NCBI GenBank assembly: GCA_013695975.1
Contig: JACCZL010000955.1
Span: forward strand, 1-5,980
DNA: 5,980 bases
From: Chloroflexota bacterium
GTDB lineage: Bacteria > Chloroflexota > UBA6077 > JACCZL01
Direction: 5' to 3'
Positions 1 to 5,980 of this stretch are shown in pieces. Position numbers and translations under genes: made by a program. The notes below the pieces were generated by a model. That model searched no databases, had not been told where the DNA came from, and was given only the letters and a program-made list of their open reading frames with translations. Numbering within the stretch: the first letter of the stretch is position 1; each line of letters opens with the position of its first letter.

Positions 1-1
1 C

Positions 2-766
2 TCCGCGGCGCTGTTCTGCTCCCTGCTGCCCCTCGGGGGGCTGTTGGTGCTCACGGTGGTCGAGCTGATCTTCCTGCGAGACGTCTTTGGGAGCCGGATG
101 AACACCGTGTTCAAGTTCCACTACAACGCTTGGCTCTTTCTGGCGCTCGGCGGAGCGGCCGGGCTGGGGCTGATCTGGACCTCGTCTGCGATGGTCCCGC
201 GCGGTCGCGGCTGGCAGTTGGCCAGCGTCGCGCTGGTCGGGCTGGTCATTGGGCCGGGCCTGGTGTACCCGTTGGCCGCGACCTGGACGAAATCGGGCCG
301 ATTCGCGAACGAGCCGACCCTTGACGGATCCCGCTTCCTCAGGCTGGGCCAGCCATCGGACTACGATGCGATTCAGTGGTTGAGGGCGAACGGCACGGGG
401 CGCCCGGTCGTCGTCGAGGCGGTCGGTCCAGACTACGGTGAGCACGCCCGCGTGTCGACCTTCTCGGGCCTGCCGACGATCATGGGCTGGGTCGGCCACG
501 AGCTCCAGTGGCGTGGGGAGCGACCAGAGATCGGGCGGCGCCAGGGCGACGTCGACGCGATCTATCGGGCCAGCACCCGCGAGGAGCTCCTCGATCGTGC
601 GGGCCCTTATCGTGCCCGCTACGTATTCTTCGGCGGGCTCGAGCGGGACCGCTACGGCCCGGAGACACGGCAGCGGCTCGGGACTTTTCTCTCGGTCGCG
701 TTCGCGCGCGGGGAGACGGTCGTGTACGCCGTCCCCTCAGAGCAGATCGCGGCGCAGACGCGATGA
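2..766 (+). CDS. DUF2298 / Chlor_Arch_YYY-family membrane protein, C-terminal part (5' truncated)
   Basis: This is the C-terminal 254 residues of a multi-pass membrane protein whose reading frame is open to the left edge. A TTG at 44 lies in frame but is only an internal Leu codon. Numbering from the first complete codon at base 2, a hydrophobic segment (about 4-25) leads into the motif RDVFGSRMNTVFKFHYNAW at 26-44, the hallmark I recognise from DUF2298/TIGR03662. Two more hydrophobic stretches follow (about 45-61 and 73-93). The soluble tail has DYDAIQWLR at 120-128, RPVVVEA at 134-140, then a conserved-looking block with GLPTIMGW at 156-163, HELQWRG at 166-172 and YVFFGGLERDRYG at 207-219. 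Membrane topology places the tail outside the cytoplasm. The family's reaction is unknown; its GT-C-like architecture suggests work on lipid-linked sugars (inference). The stop overlaps the next start (ATGA), so the two genes are probably translationally coupled. Family call is firm, function is not. Confidence 0.88.
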   Translation, partial: SAALFCSLLPLGGLLVLTVVELIFLRDVFGSRMNTVFKFHYNAWLFLALGGAAGLGLIWTSSAMVPRGRGWQLASVALVGLVIGPGLVYPLAATWTKSGRFANEPTLDGSRFLRLGQPSDYDAIQWLRANGTGRPVVVEAVGPDYGEHARVSTFSGLPTIMGWVGHELQWRGERPEIGRRQGDVDAIYRASTREELLDRAGPYRARYVFFGGLERDRYGPETRQRLGTFLSVAFARGETVVYAVPSEQIAAQTR

Positions 767-2442
767 GCGCCATCGTCCAGGCCAGACCAGTCGATCGAGT
801 TGAAGCGCCATCCGGAGGCGAGCGCTTCGCCTGGATCGGGCTCGTGGCGCTGGCGGCCGCCGTCCGCGCAGCGCGCATTGGCGAGCCGCCGCTCGATCCG
901 GGCGAGGCGGCGCGGGCGCTCGAGGCATGGACGCTCTGGCACGAGGGCCGCGTGGCTTACGCCGGCGGTCCGTTGATGACCAATCTCCTCTCGCTCGTCT
1001 TCGGACTCTTTAGCGCGGGCGACGGCCAGGCTCGGCTCGTTTCCGTCGTGGCGGGCGTCGGAACCGTCGCGGCGGCCTGGTGGCTGCGCCCCGGGCTCGG
1101 ACGGTTGGGAGCGTGGTGCGCGGCGGCCCTGCTGGCGGCCTGTCCGGCCCTGGTGGTCGCCTCGCGGACGGCCACCCCGGCCGTGCTGGTGGCTTGCTGC
1201 GCCCTACTCACGGCCACCTGCGGCTATCGCTTTGCACGGGAGCAGGATGGGCGCTGGCTGACCGGCGCCGTTTCGAGCGCGCTTCTGGGACTTGCCGCCG
1301 ATCCGAGCTTCACCGTGGTGATCGGGAGCCTCGCCCTGGCGCTGGCGGTCGCCGAAGGCGATCGGCTGGCGCACCCGCTCTGGTGGGCGGCGATGCGGCG
1401 CGGCGCTTCACGGGCGATCGGCATAGCACTCCTGCTGGCCGTGGTCGTGGACACGCGGTTCTTGATGAACCCGAATGGACTCGGCGCGGGCCTCTTCGAT
1501 CCGCTCTGGGCATGGTCGGTCGACGTCGTCCGTGGCGGGGGGCTGGTCGCTCCGATCATGCTCCTCCTGGTCGACGGGGGGGCTTTCGCGCTCGCCATGA
1601 TCGGCCTGGCCACCTTTCGCAGCTACCCGCGGACGGCGGGCCTCTTGGGCACCTGGCTGCTCGTCTCGACCGTCGTCGCTACCGTCATGCGACAGCCGGA
1701 TCTCCGCTACCTGGTGCAGCCGCTCATTCCGGCTGCCCTGCTGGGCGGGCTCGGGCTCGGCCGTCTGCTCGAGACGCTTCGGGCGCGTGGCAGCGCCCGT
1801 TCCACCGTCTTCGGCCTGGTCGGATTGGTGCCTCTCCTGGCGGCGGGCTTTCAGATCAACGCTGGACTGCGGTCGGGTCAGGACCCCTGGGCGAGCGGGG
1901 GATTGGTGATGCTGGTGGGCCTCCTGATCGTCGCATTGGCGGCCATCAACTGGCTGCCACGGGCTGAGCTCGGATCGGCCGCCGCCACGTTCACCCTGAT
2001 CGTCGTGACGCTCTGGACGATCACGACCGGGTCGCGTCTGGTCGAGGCTCGCGGCGGTCCGCGGGCGCACCTGCTCGACGCCGCTGTCCTGACGGATGAC
2101 ATCGACGCCGTGCGGGAGGAGGCACGCAAGTGGCTTCGGGCGGATCCTGGAGGGACGATTCGGGTCGATCCGAGCTTGCGGCCGCTCGTCGCCTGGAGCT
2201 TGCGCGACGTGCCAACGGCGATCTTCGATGGCTCGGCCGCCCAGGCGAGCGGGCCGCGACTGCTCGCGGAGCCAGCGGCCGGGGCAGACCTCCGAACACG
2301 GCGAGTGATCGTCGGCTACGCGGCGGAGCGGAGGACACTGGACCTCAGTCCGGCCCGCGTCTGGCGGTGGGTGATCGGGCGGGCCAGCTTGGTCGAGGTC
2401 CGGCCCTATGCTATACTCGTCGTCCAGTCGGCCGGCGGTTGA
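763..2442 (+). CDS. GT-C-like (PMT/GT39-type) membrane protein, diverged paralogue of the next gene
   Basis: This is a 559-residue polytopic membrane protein. The frame is open from 508, but the ATG at 763 overlaps the upstream stop and gives the expected short cytoplasmic N-terminus before TM1 (about 22-39), so I chose it; no clear Shine-Dalgarno precedes it, fitting translational coupling. About ten hydrophobic segments run to residue 421, including 92-107, 114-133, 139-153, 166-178, 181-196, 217-229, 259-284, 292-307, 316-333, 347-361, 379-397 and 407-421. A soluble tail (about 425-559) follows, probably outside the cytoplasm. The first loop carries DPGEA (D45, E48) and GGP (68-70); SRTATPA is at 134-140 and RYLVQPLIP at 315-323. 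Spacing of these blocks matches gene 3, making the two likely tandem paralogues. Gene 3's DE, HGP and TRED are here DP, GGP and a stretch without acids. It may therefore be an altered or non-catalytic GT-C protein. No propeller is attached. Confidence 0.85.
   Translation: MSAIVQARPVDRVEAPSGGERFAWIGLVALAAAVRAARIGEPPLDPGEAARALEAWTLWHEGRVAYAGGPLMTNLLSLVFGLFSAGDGQARLVSVVAGVGTVAAAWWLRPGLGRLGAWCAAALLAACPALVVASRTATPAVLVACCALLTATCGYRFAREQDGRWLTGAVSSALLGLAADPSFTVVIGSLALALAVAEGDRLAHPLWWAAMRRGASRAIGIALLLAVVVDTRFLMNPNGLGAGLFDPLWAWSVDVVRGGGLVAPIMLLLVDGGAFALAMIGLATFRSYPRTAGLLGTWLLVSTVVATVMRQPDLRYLVQPLIPAALLGGLGLGRLLETLRARGSARSTVFGLVGLVPLLAAGFQINAGLRSGQDPWASGGLVMLVGLLIVALAAINWLPRAELGSAAATFTLIVVTLWTITTGSRLVEARGGPRAHLLDAAVLTDDIDAVREEARKWLRADPGGTIRVDPSLRPLVAWSLRDVPTAIFDGSAAQASGPRLLAEPAAGADLRTRRVIVGYAAERRTLDLSPARVWRWVIGRASLVEVRPYAILVVQSAGG
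2389..2417 (+). promoter_or_regulatory. Sigma70-type promoter for the TIGR03663-type gene, inside the 3' end of the preceding gene
   Basis: TTGGTC at 2389-2394 (first three -35 bases match) is separated by exactly 17 bases from TATACT at 2412-2417. The -10 is extended by TG at 2409-2410 (TGCTATACT). Transcription would start near 2424, giving a leader of about 83 nt before the ATG at 2507. The -10 falls on codons TAT GCT ATA CTC, unusually AT-rich for this GC-rich gene. Seen by eye; no start site has been mapped. Confidence 0.55.
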
Positions 2443-2454
2443 GCCGGCGCTTTT
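2431..2454 (+). terminator. GC hairpin followed by a short T run, overlapping the gene 2 stop codon
   Basis: GCCGGC at 2431-2436 and again at 2443-2448 can form a six-base-pair all-GC stem with the loop GGTTGA, which contains the TGA stop of the preceding gene. GC and then TTTT (2451-2454) follow. It resembles a minimal rho-independent terminator for genes 1-2, but the stem and T run are short. Transcripts from the promoter just upstream would instead carry it at about +8 to +25 of their 5' leader. Confidence 0.35.
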
Positions 2455-2506
2455 GTATGCGCCACCAGAGCTCGCCACCGCGGCCGAAACCACGGACGGA
2501 CGCGCG
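2443..2506 (+). other. 64-base leader between genes 2 and 3
   Basis: This spacer contains the second arm of the GC hairpin, the TTTT tract and the weak purine-rich GGACGGA (2494-2500) ahead of the ATG at 2507. An out-of-frame ATG at 2457 opens a frame of about 20 codons that ends just past the gene 3 start (TGA at 2517-2519); I see no evidence that it is a real gene, although it could act as a leader frame. Confidence 0.4.
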
Positions 2507-5437
2507 ATGGTCCAACTGAGCGAACGCCCGCGAGTCGCGGTTTCGGCCCCCATCATCCCACCTCCACCGCGTCGATCCGGCTGGATCGGCGTGGTGCCGT
2601 ATCTCGTCCTGGCAGGCTTCGGACTCCTGCTGCGGGTCCACGAGCTCGGAGAGCGAGCCTACCACCACGACGAGAGTCTGCACGCCGTGTACTCCTGGTA
2701 CCTGTACGTCGGGCGTGGCTACACCCACGATCCGCTCATGCACGGACCGTTTCAGTTCCACGTCAATGCGTTGATGTACTTCCTGTTCGGAGACAGCAAC
2801 TTCACCGGACGTCTCGCGGCGGTCCTCTTCGGCACTGGGATCATCGTCCTGCCGTACTTCCTCCGCTCCGAGCTCGGGCGGGTTGGGGCCGTCGTCACCT
2901 CGCTGTTGTTCACGATCAGTCCATCGTTTCTGTATTTCTCGCGCTTCACCAGGGAGGACATCTACCTGGCGTTCTTCACGCTCGGGATGGTCGTGGGCAT
3001 CTTCGGCTGGATCAGAACCCGCGACGCGCGCTACCTCTACTTTGGCAGCCTCTCGCTCATCTGCGCCTTTGCCGACAAGGAGGCCACCTACATCCATGGC
3101 TTCGTGTTCGTCACGTTCTTCGCCCTGCTCTGGGCGACGTCGCGGCTGCACGGCCTGTGGCATCCGGTCTGGCGGGCGCTCCGTGACATCAAGGTCCGAA
3201 CCTGGATCGAATGCCTGGCCATTTTCGTCGGCGTCTACGTCATCCTCTTTACGACGTTTTTCACCAATCTCGGCGATCCCTGGAACTGCGTGCGTGGCCT
3301 ACCCTGCAAGCCGGGCGGGCTCTGGAGCGGCTCGATCGGAGCGCTGCAATACTGGTTGGAGCAGCACGGGGTGCAGCGGGGCGGTCAGCCGCTCTACTAC
3401 TACGCCCTGCTGCTCCCGTTGTATGAGCCCGTCCCGCTGATTTTCGGTGCAGCGGCGATTGCGACGGCCTGGTTCCGAAGGTCACTCTTCGGTCCCTTCT
3501 GCGCCTACTGGTTCCTGGCAAACTTCGCGATCTACTCCTGGGCCGGCGAAAAGATGCCCTGGCTCCTGCCGCACGTCGTCATGCCGCTGGTGCTGTTGGC
3601 AGGGCGCTGGCTCGGCGACTGGCTCAGCTCGTTCCCCATCCGTGCGCTCGTCGAGCGACCGGCGCTGGCGGCAGTGGGACTCGGGCTGCTGGGGGCCGGC
3701 ACCTCCATGGCGTTGCTCGCGGTCGGCGCGTTCGAGTCGCTGACGCCGCTCGAGGCGCAGTCGCTGGCCCTCGAACGACTGACACTCGGAGCCGTACTCG
3801 CGGCCTCGATTGGCGGCCTGGTTTATCTCCGTCGGGTGCGTCGGGTCCCGATCGGACGCTCGCTACTCGCCGCGCTGCTCGTGGTCCTGAGCTTCTTCTA
3901 CGTCCACACAGCCTGGATGGTGACCTACGCACATGGCGACATTCCGGTCGAGATTCTGGTGTACGTCCAGTCTTCGCCGGACGTCCCATGGGTCACCCGC
4001 GAGATCGAGCGGATCAGCTACCAGACGGCCCAGCGCGACGAGCTGCGGATCCTGATGGACAACGGCTACAGCGAGGTCATCAACGGTCAGCCGGTCGTCC
4101 ACGAGAGCGTCTCCTGGCCGTTCGAGTGGTACCTCCGCGACTACAAGAACCGCCGCTACTTCACCAAGACCCTGGGCGGGGACATCAACCTGCGAGACTA
4201 TCCAGTCATCTTGGTGATGGCCCCCAACCTCGATCCAATCAAGGATCAGCTCGGCGACTACGTCGGTCAGAAGTATCGCCTGAATTGGTGGTATCCCGAG
4301 GACTACAAGAACTGGCAGACCCAGCCGGGCATCATCTGGTCGGGATTGACCGATCCGGTCACGCGGGCCAAGGTCTTGAAGTACCTGGTCTACCGGGAGC
4401 CGCTGAACCCGCTCGGCTCGCGCGAGTTCTACTTCTTTGTGCGCAAGGACGTCCCACTCCTCGGGCCGGCGGCTGGAGCGAACCTCACGCCCGCCGCCGC
4501 CGCCCCGCGGCCTGGTGCGCCAGCGGGCGCCAGCGCCCCGCGCGAGGCGGTGATAGAGTCGCTCAACCCGGCCGTCTCGCTGCTGGGAGTGGGTCAGGCG
4601 GGAGAGTCGCTGCTGGTCGAGCCGAAGGCAGTCGCGGTCGGCCCCGACGAGCGGGTCTACGTCACCGAGGGGCGCGGGAACCGGGTCACCGTCTTCAATC
4701 CAGACGGGACGATCGCCACGAGCTGGGGCCAGGCCGGCGCGAACGACGGCCAGTTTGCCGAGCCGTGGGGCATCGCGGTGGCCGACAATGGCGATGTCTT
4801 CGTCGCCGACACCTGGAACCATCGAATCCAGAAGTTCACTTCTGACGGGCGTTTCATCATGGCCTGGGGCGGCCTGATCGACGCCCGCGGCGACGTCCAG
4901 GCGGCACGGGGTCGGTTCTGGGGACCGCGCGACATCGTCATCGGACCCGAAGGGCTGCTGTACGTCAGCGACACCGGGAACAAGCGCATCCAAGTCTTCG
5001 ATGCCAACGGGACCTTCGTCCGCGCCTTTGGCGGCGAAGGCTCGGAGCCCGGCACGTTCAACGAGCCGGTCGGACTCGCTTTCGCGGGTGACACGCTCCT
5101 CGTCGCGGACGCCTGGAATGGGCGGGTTCAGCGCCTGGACGTCAACGGCGCATCCCGAGGCGTGGTCGCGGTCAGCGGTTGGGAAAGCCGGGCGATCACC
5201 AACAAGCCCTACCTGGCGGCCGACGAGCAGGGCCGCGTTTACGTGACCGCCCCGATCAGCGGGCAGGTATCGGTGATTTACCCGAACGGCGAGGTTCGAG
5301 CTTTGCCACGGCCGTCCGATGCTCGAGGGCGGATGGGACTCCCGACCGGGGTCGCGGTCGCGCGCGACGGGCGCGTGTTCGTCGCCGAGAGCGCTGGCGG
5401 AGCGCTGACGCTGTACCAGGCGGCGAACGTCCCTTGA
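2507..5437 (+). CDS. TIGR03663-family GT-C-like membrane protein fused to a C-terminal NHL beta-propeller
   Basis: This is a 976-residue protein. The frame is open from 2408, but an ATG there would lie inside the probable -10 region, so I start at the ATG at 2507, where a weak GGACGGA lies just upstream. TM1 is at about 25-44. The first outer loop has HHDES (D55, E56) and MHGP (H79-P81); DE and HGP are residues I recall as invariant in TIGR03663, a family with weak N-terminal similarity to dolichyl-P-mannose mannosyltransferases (PF02366). Further blocks are SRFTRED at 145-151, ADKEATY at 189-195 and AGEKMPWL at 346-353. About twelve or thirteen hydrophobic segments end near 472. A soluble alpha/beta-like region (about 478-648), a Pro/Ala-rich linker (656-681) and six NHL-type repeats (about 700-976) follow, all predicted outside the cytoplasm. 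The enzyme probably transfers sugar from a polyprenyl-phosphate donor (inference); substrate and acceptor are unknown. It has its own likely promoter. Confidence 0.9.
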   Translation: MVQLSERPRVAVSAPIIPPPPRRSGWIGVVPYLVLAGFGLLLRVHELGERAYHHDESLHAVYSWYLYVGRGYTHDPLMHGPFQFHVNALMYFLFGDSNFTGRLAAVLFGTGIIVLPYFLRSELGRVGAVVTSLLFTISPSFLYFSRFTREDIYLAFFTLGMVVGIFGWIRTRDARYLYFGSLSLICAFADKEATYIHGFVFVTFFALLWATSRLHGLWHPVWRALRDIKVRTWIECLAIFVGVYVILFTTFFTNLGDPWNCVRGLPCKPGGLWSGSIGALQYWLEQHGVQRGGQPLYYYALLLPLYEPVPLIFGAAAIATAWFRRSLFGPFCAYWFLANFAIYSWAGEKMPWLLPHVVMPLVLLAGRWLGDWLSSFPIRALVERPALAAVGLGLLGAGTSMALLAVGAFESLTPLEAQSLALERLTLGAVLAASIGGLVYLRRVRRVPIGRSLLAALLVVLSFFYVHTAWMVTYAHGDIPVEILVYVQSSPDVPWVTREIERISYQTAQRDELRILMDNGYSEVINGQPVVHESVSWPFEWYLRDYKNRRYFTKTLGGDINLRDYPVILVMAPNLDPIKDQLGDYVGQKYRLNWWYPEDYKNWQTQPGIIWSGLTDPVTRAKVLKYLVYREPLNPLGSREFYFFVRKDVPLLGPAAGANLTPAAAAPRPGAPAGASAPREAVIESLNPAVSLLGVGQAGESLLVEPKAVAVGPDERVYVTEGRGNRVTVFNPDGTIATSWGQAGANDGQFAEPWGIAVADNGDVFVADTWNHRIQKFTSDGRFIMAWGGLIDARGDVQAARGRFWGPRDIVIGPEGLLYVSDTGNKRIQVFDANGTFVRAFGGEGSEPGTFNEPVGLAFAGDTLLVADAWNGRVQRLDVNGASRGVVAVSGWESRAITNKPYLAADEQGRVYVTAPISGQVSVIYPNGEVRALPRPSDARGRMGLPTGVAVARDGRVFVAESAGGALTLYQAANVP
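4604..5434 (+). other. Six-repeat NHL beta-propeller domain within the TIGR03663-type protein
   Basis: Residues about 700-976 contain six copies of a hydrophobic-strand, polar-turn, strand pattern. Repeat cores are YVTEGRGNRVTVFNPDG (718-734), VFVADTWNHRIQKFTSDG (764-781), LYVSDTGNKRIQVFDANG (818-835), LLVADAWNGRVQRLDVNG (864-881), VYVTAPISGQVSVIYPNG (911-928) and VFVAESAGGALTLYQ (957-971). Inter-repeat segments carry the usual GQFAEPWGIAV (748-758) and GTFNEPVGLAF (849-859) signatures. Repeats 2-4 are the closest to the NHL consensus; 5 and 6 are degenerate, and the loop between repeats 2 and 3 (about 788-806) is longer. Six blades fit a closed propeller. NHL propellers usually bind protein, nucleic acid or carbohydrate; outside the membrane, glycan or protein binding is most plausible (inference). 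Confidence 0.88.
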
Positions 5438-5441
5438 ATTG

Positions 5442-5450
5442 TGCGATGAT
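5442..5450 (+). promoter_or_regulatory. Possible extended -10 element ahead of the flippase-like gene
   Basis: TGCGATGAT resembles an extended -10 (TG-N-TATAAT), with GATGAT matching four of six positions. It mirrors the TGCTATACT ahead of gene 3. No convincing -35 lies 17 bases upstream (GGCGAA at 5422-5427). A start near 5457 would leave a leader of about 50 nt. This is a weak match that could be chance. Confidence 0.25.
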
Positions 5451-5496
5451 CGTTTCTTTTCCAGGATCCCGCTCATCCCCAACCCTGGTCGAACGT

Positions 5497-5509
5497 AGGT
5501 TTGCGCGTG
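5497..5509 (+). promoter_or_regulatory. Ribosome binding site and GTG start of the flippase-like gene
   Basis: AGG at 5497-5499 lies seven bases before the GTG at 5507. This spacing selects GTG 5507 over the in-frame TTG at 5501, which would leave only one base between the AGG and the start codon. Confidence 0.5.
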
Positions 5510-5980
5510 CTGCGAAGAAGTAAGCTGCTCGGCGTCCTGATCACCCTGCTGTGTCTCGGGCTCACCTTCTACCGGGTTGACCTGGGCGGGCTGTACGGGG
5601 CGCTCGCGGCCGCGAACTACCTCCTGGTCCTTCCCGCCGCCGCCTGCTGGCTGGTGGGCTACCTGGTCAGGACAGCGCGCTGGCGAGAGATCCTGGCCGA
5701 GTCCGCCCGCTGCCGATTCGCCGTCCTGTTCGGGATCCTGATGGCTGGGTTTGCCACCAACAACCTGCTCCCGGCACGACTGGGTGAGTTCACGCGGGCC
5801 TATCTCCTGCAGCGTCGAGTGGGTGTCCGCAAGACGGTTCTGCTGGCCAGCACCTTCCTCGAGCGAGTGTTCGACGGTCTGATCCTCGTCGCCCTGCTGT
5901 CCCTGCTGTCTCTGAACATCGACCTACCGGGCTGGGGTCGCGAGGTCGAACTGCTGGCGGCCGGGTTGTTTCTCAGCATC
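5507..5980 (+). CDS. Flippase-like membrane protein (LPG_synthase_TM / UPF0104, TIGR00374-like), N-terminal part (3' truncated)
   Basis: The first 158 residues are visible and the frame is open at the right edge. No ATG fits. A GTG at 5507 has AGG at 5497-5499, seven bases upstream, a good ribosome-site distance; the TTG at 5501 is in frame but too close to it. The in-frame stop at 5447 limits any extension. TM1 (about 7-22) and TM2 (about 37-54) are followed by RTARWREIL (55-63), TM3 (about 71-85) running into NNLLPARLGEFTRAYLLQR (85-103), then STFLERVFDGLIL (115-127) leading into the next membrane segment. The N-x-x-P-x-R-x-G-E-x-x-R and E-R-x-x-D motifs are typical of PF03706, which includes lysyl-phosphatidylglycerol synthase membrane domains and the AglD-type proteins. 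Members act on lipids or lipid-linked glycans; 'flippase-like' is a label, not a proven activity. The full protein is usually about 300-350 residues. It lies 69 bases after gene 3 on the same strand, so it may share its transcript. Confidence 0.87.
   Translation, partial: MLRRSKLLGVLITLLCLGLTFYRVDLGGLYGALAAANYLLVLPAAACWLVGYLVRTARWREILAESARCRFAVLFGILMAGFATNNLLPARLGEFTRAYLLQRRVGVRKTVLLASTFLERVFDGLILVALLSLLSLNIDLPGWGREVELLAAGLFLSI

Noticed and set aside
508..762. Long in-frame extension of gene 2 upstream of the ATG at 763
   Set aside because: It overlaps the conserved tail of the DUF2298 protein, and its translation is Arg/Ala/Gly-rich shadow sequence; the ATGA overlap gives a better start.
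1080..1967. Plus-strand overlapping frame of 295 codons within gene 2
   Set aside because: The translation is low-complexity Arg/Gly/Ala and sits inside a well-supported membrane protein frame.
2457..2519. Short frame from the ATG at 2457 as a possible leader peptide
   Set aside because: It has no ribosome binding site and no regulatory-codon pattern. It overlaps the gene 3 start only by chance as far as can be seen.
1408..2556. Antisense open frame of 382 codons
   Set aside because: It shadows gene 2, is rich in Arg, Gln, Asp and Pro, shows no recognisable domain and crosses the promoter and hairpin region.
4491..4535. GC-rich short repeats: four CCG units and two copies of GCGCCAGCG ten bases apart
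   Set aside because: They are in frame and encode the Ala/Pro linker between the membrane and propeller parts. They are ordinary low-complexity linker DNA, although prone to slippage.
3863..5482. Antisense open frame of 539 codons
   Set aside because: It lies opposite the soluble and propeller parts of gene 3 with biased, motif-free composition. Long antisense frames are expected opposite GC-rich genes.
5461..5488. CCAGG / CCTGG inverted repeat after gene 3, considered as a terminator
   Set aside because: The stem is only five pairs with an 18-base loop, and no T run follows; the pyrimidine tract lies upstream instead.

Overview
The window is GC-rich DNA read entirely on the + strand. It carries four consecutive genes: the end of one, two complete genes, and the start of a fourth. 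The protein families point to a bacterium of the phylum Chloroflexota. Genes 1 and 3 look like TIGR03662 (DUF2298, 'Chlor_Arch_YYY') and TIGR03663, which are sporadically distributed, occur mainly in Chloroflexota and some archaea, and tend to be neighbours. The bacterial-type promoter, the GC-rich codon use and the propeller fusion on gene 3 favour a bacterium. The taxonomic call is an inference from gene families, not from a marker gene.

Layout. Bases 2-766: C-terminal part of a DUF2298 multi-pass membrane protein, open at the window's left edge. Bases 763-2442: a 559-residue GT-C-like membrane protein whose ATG overlaps the stop of gene 1 (ATGA). It appears to be a diverged paralogue of gene 3 that has lost the family's key polar residues. 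Bases 2507-5437: a 976-residue TIGR03663-type membrane protein with an intact DE and HGP signature, an extracytoplasmic domain, a Pro/Ala linker and a C-terminal six-repeat NHL beta-propeller. Bases 5507-5980: N-terminal part of a flippase-like (LPG_synthase_TM, UPF0104/TIGR00374) membrane protein, open at the right edge.

Between genes 2 and 3, a well-formed sigma70-type promoter (TTGGTC, 17 bp, extended TGC-TATACT) lies inside the last codons of gene 2. It is followed at once by a GC hairpin whose loop contains the gene 2 stop codon. Genes 1 and 2 are probably co-translated, while gene 3 (perhaps with gene 4) can be transcribed separately.

As a working picture (inference), the four membrane proteins form an envelope or exopolysaccharide locus. 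One or more GT-C enzymes would act on lipid-linked sugars at the outer face of the membrane, with a flippase-like or lipid-modifying partner. No reaction is established for the DUF2298 and TIGR03663 families. I found no RNA genes, mobile elements, CRISPR arrays or attachment sites.
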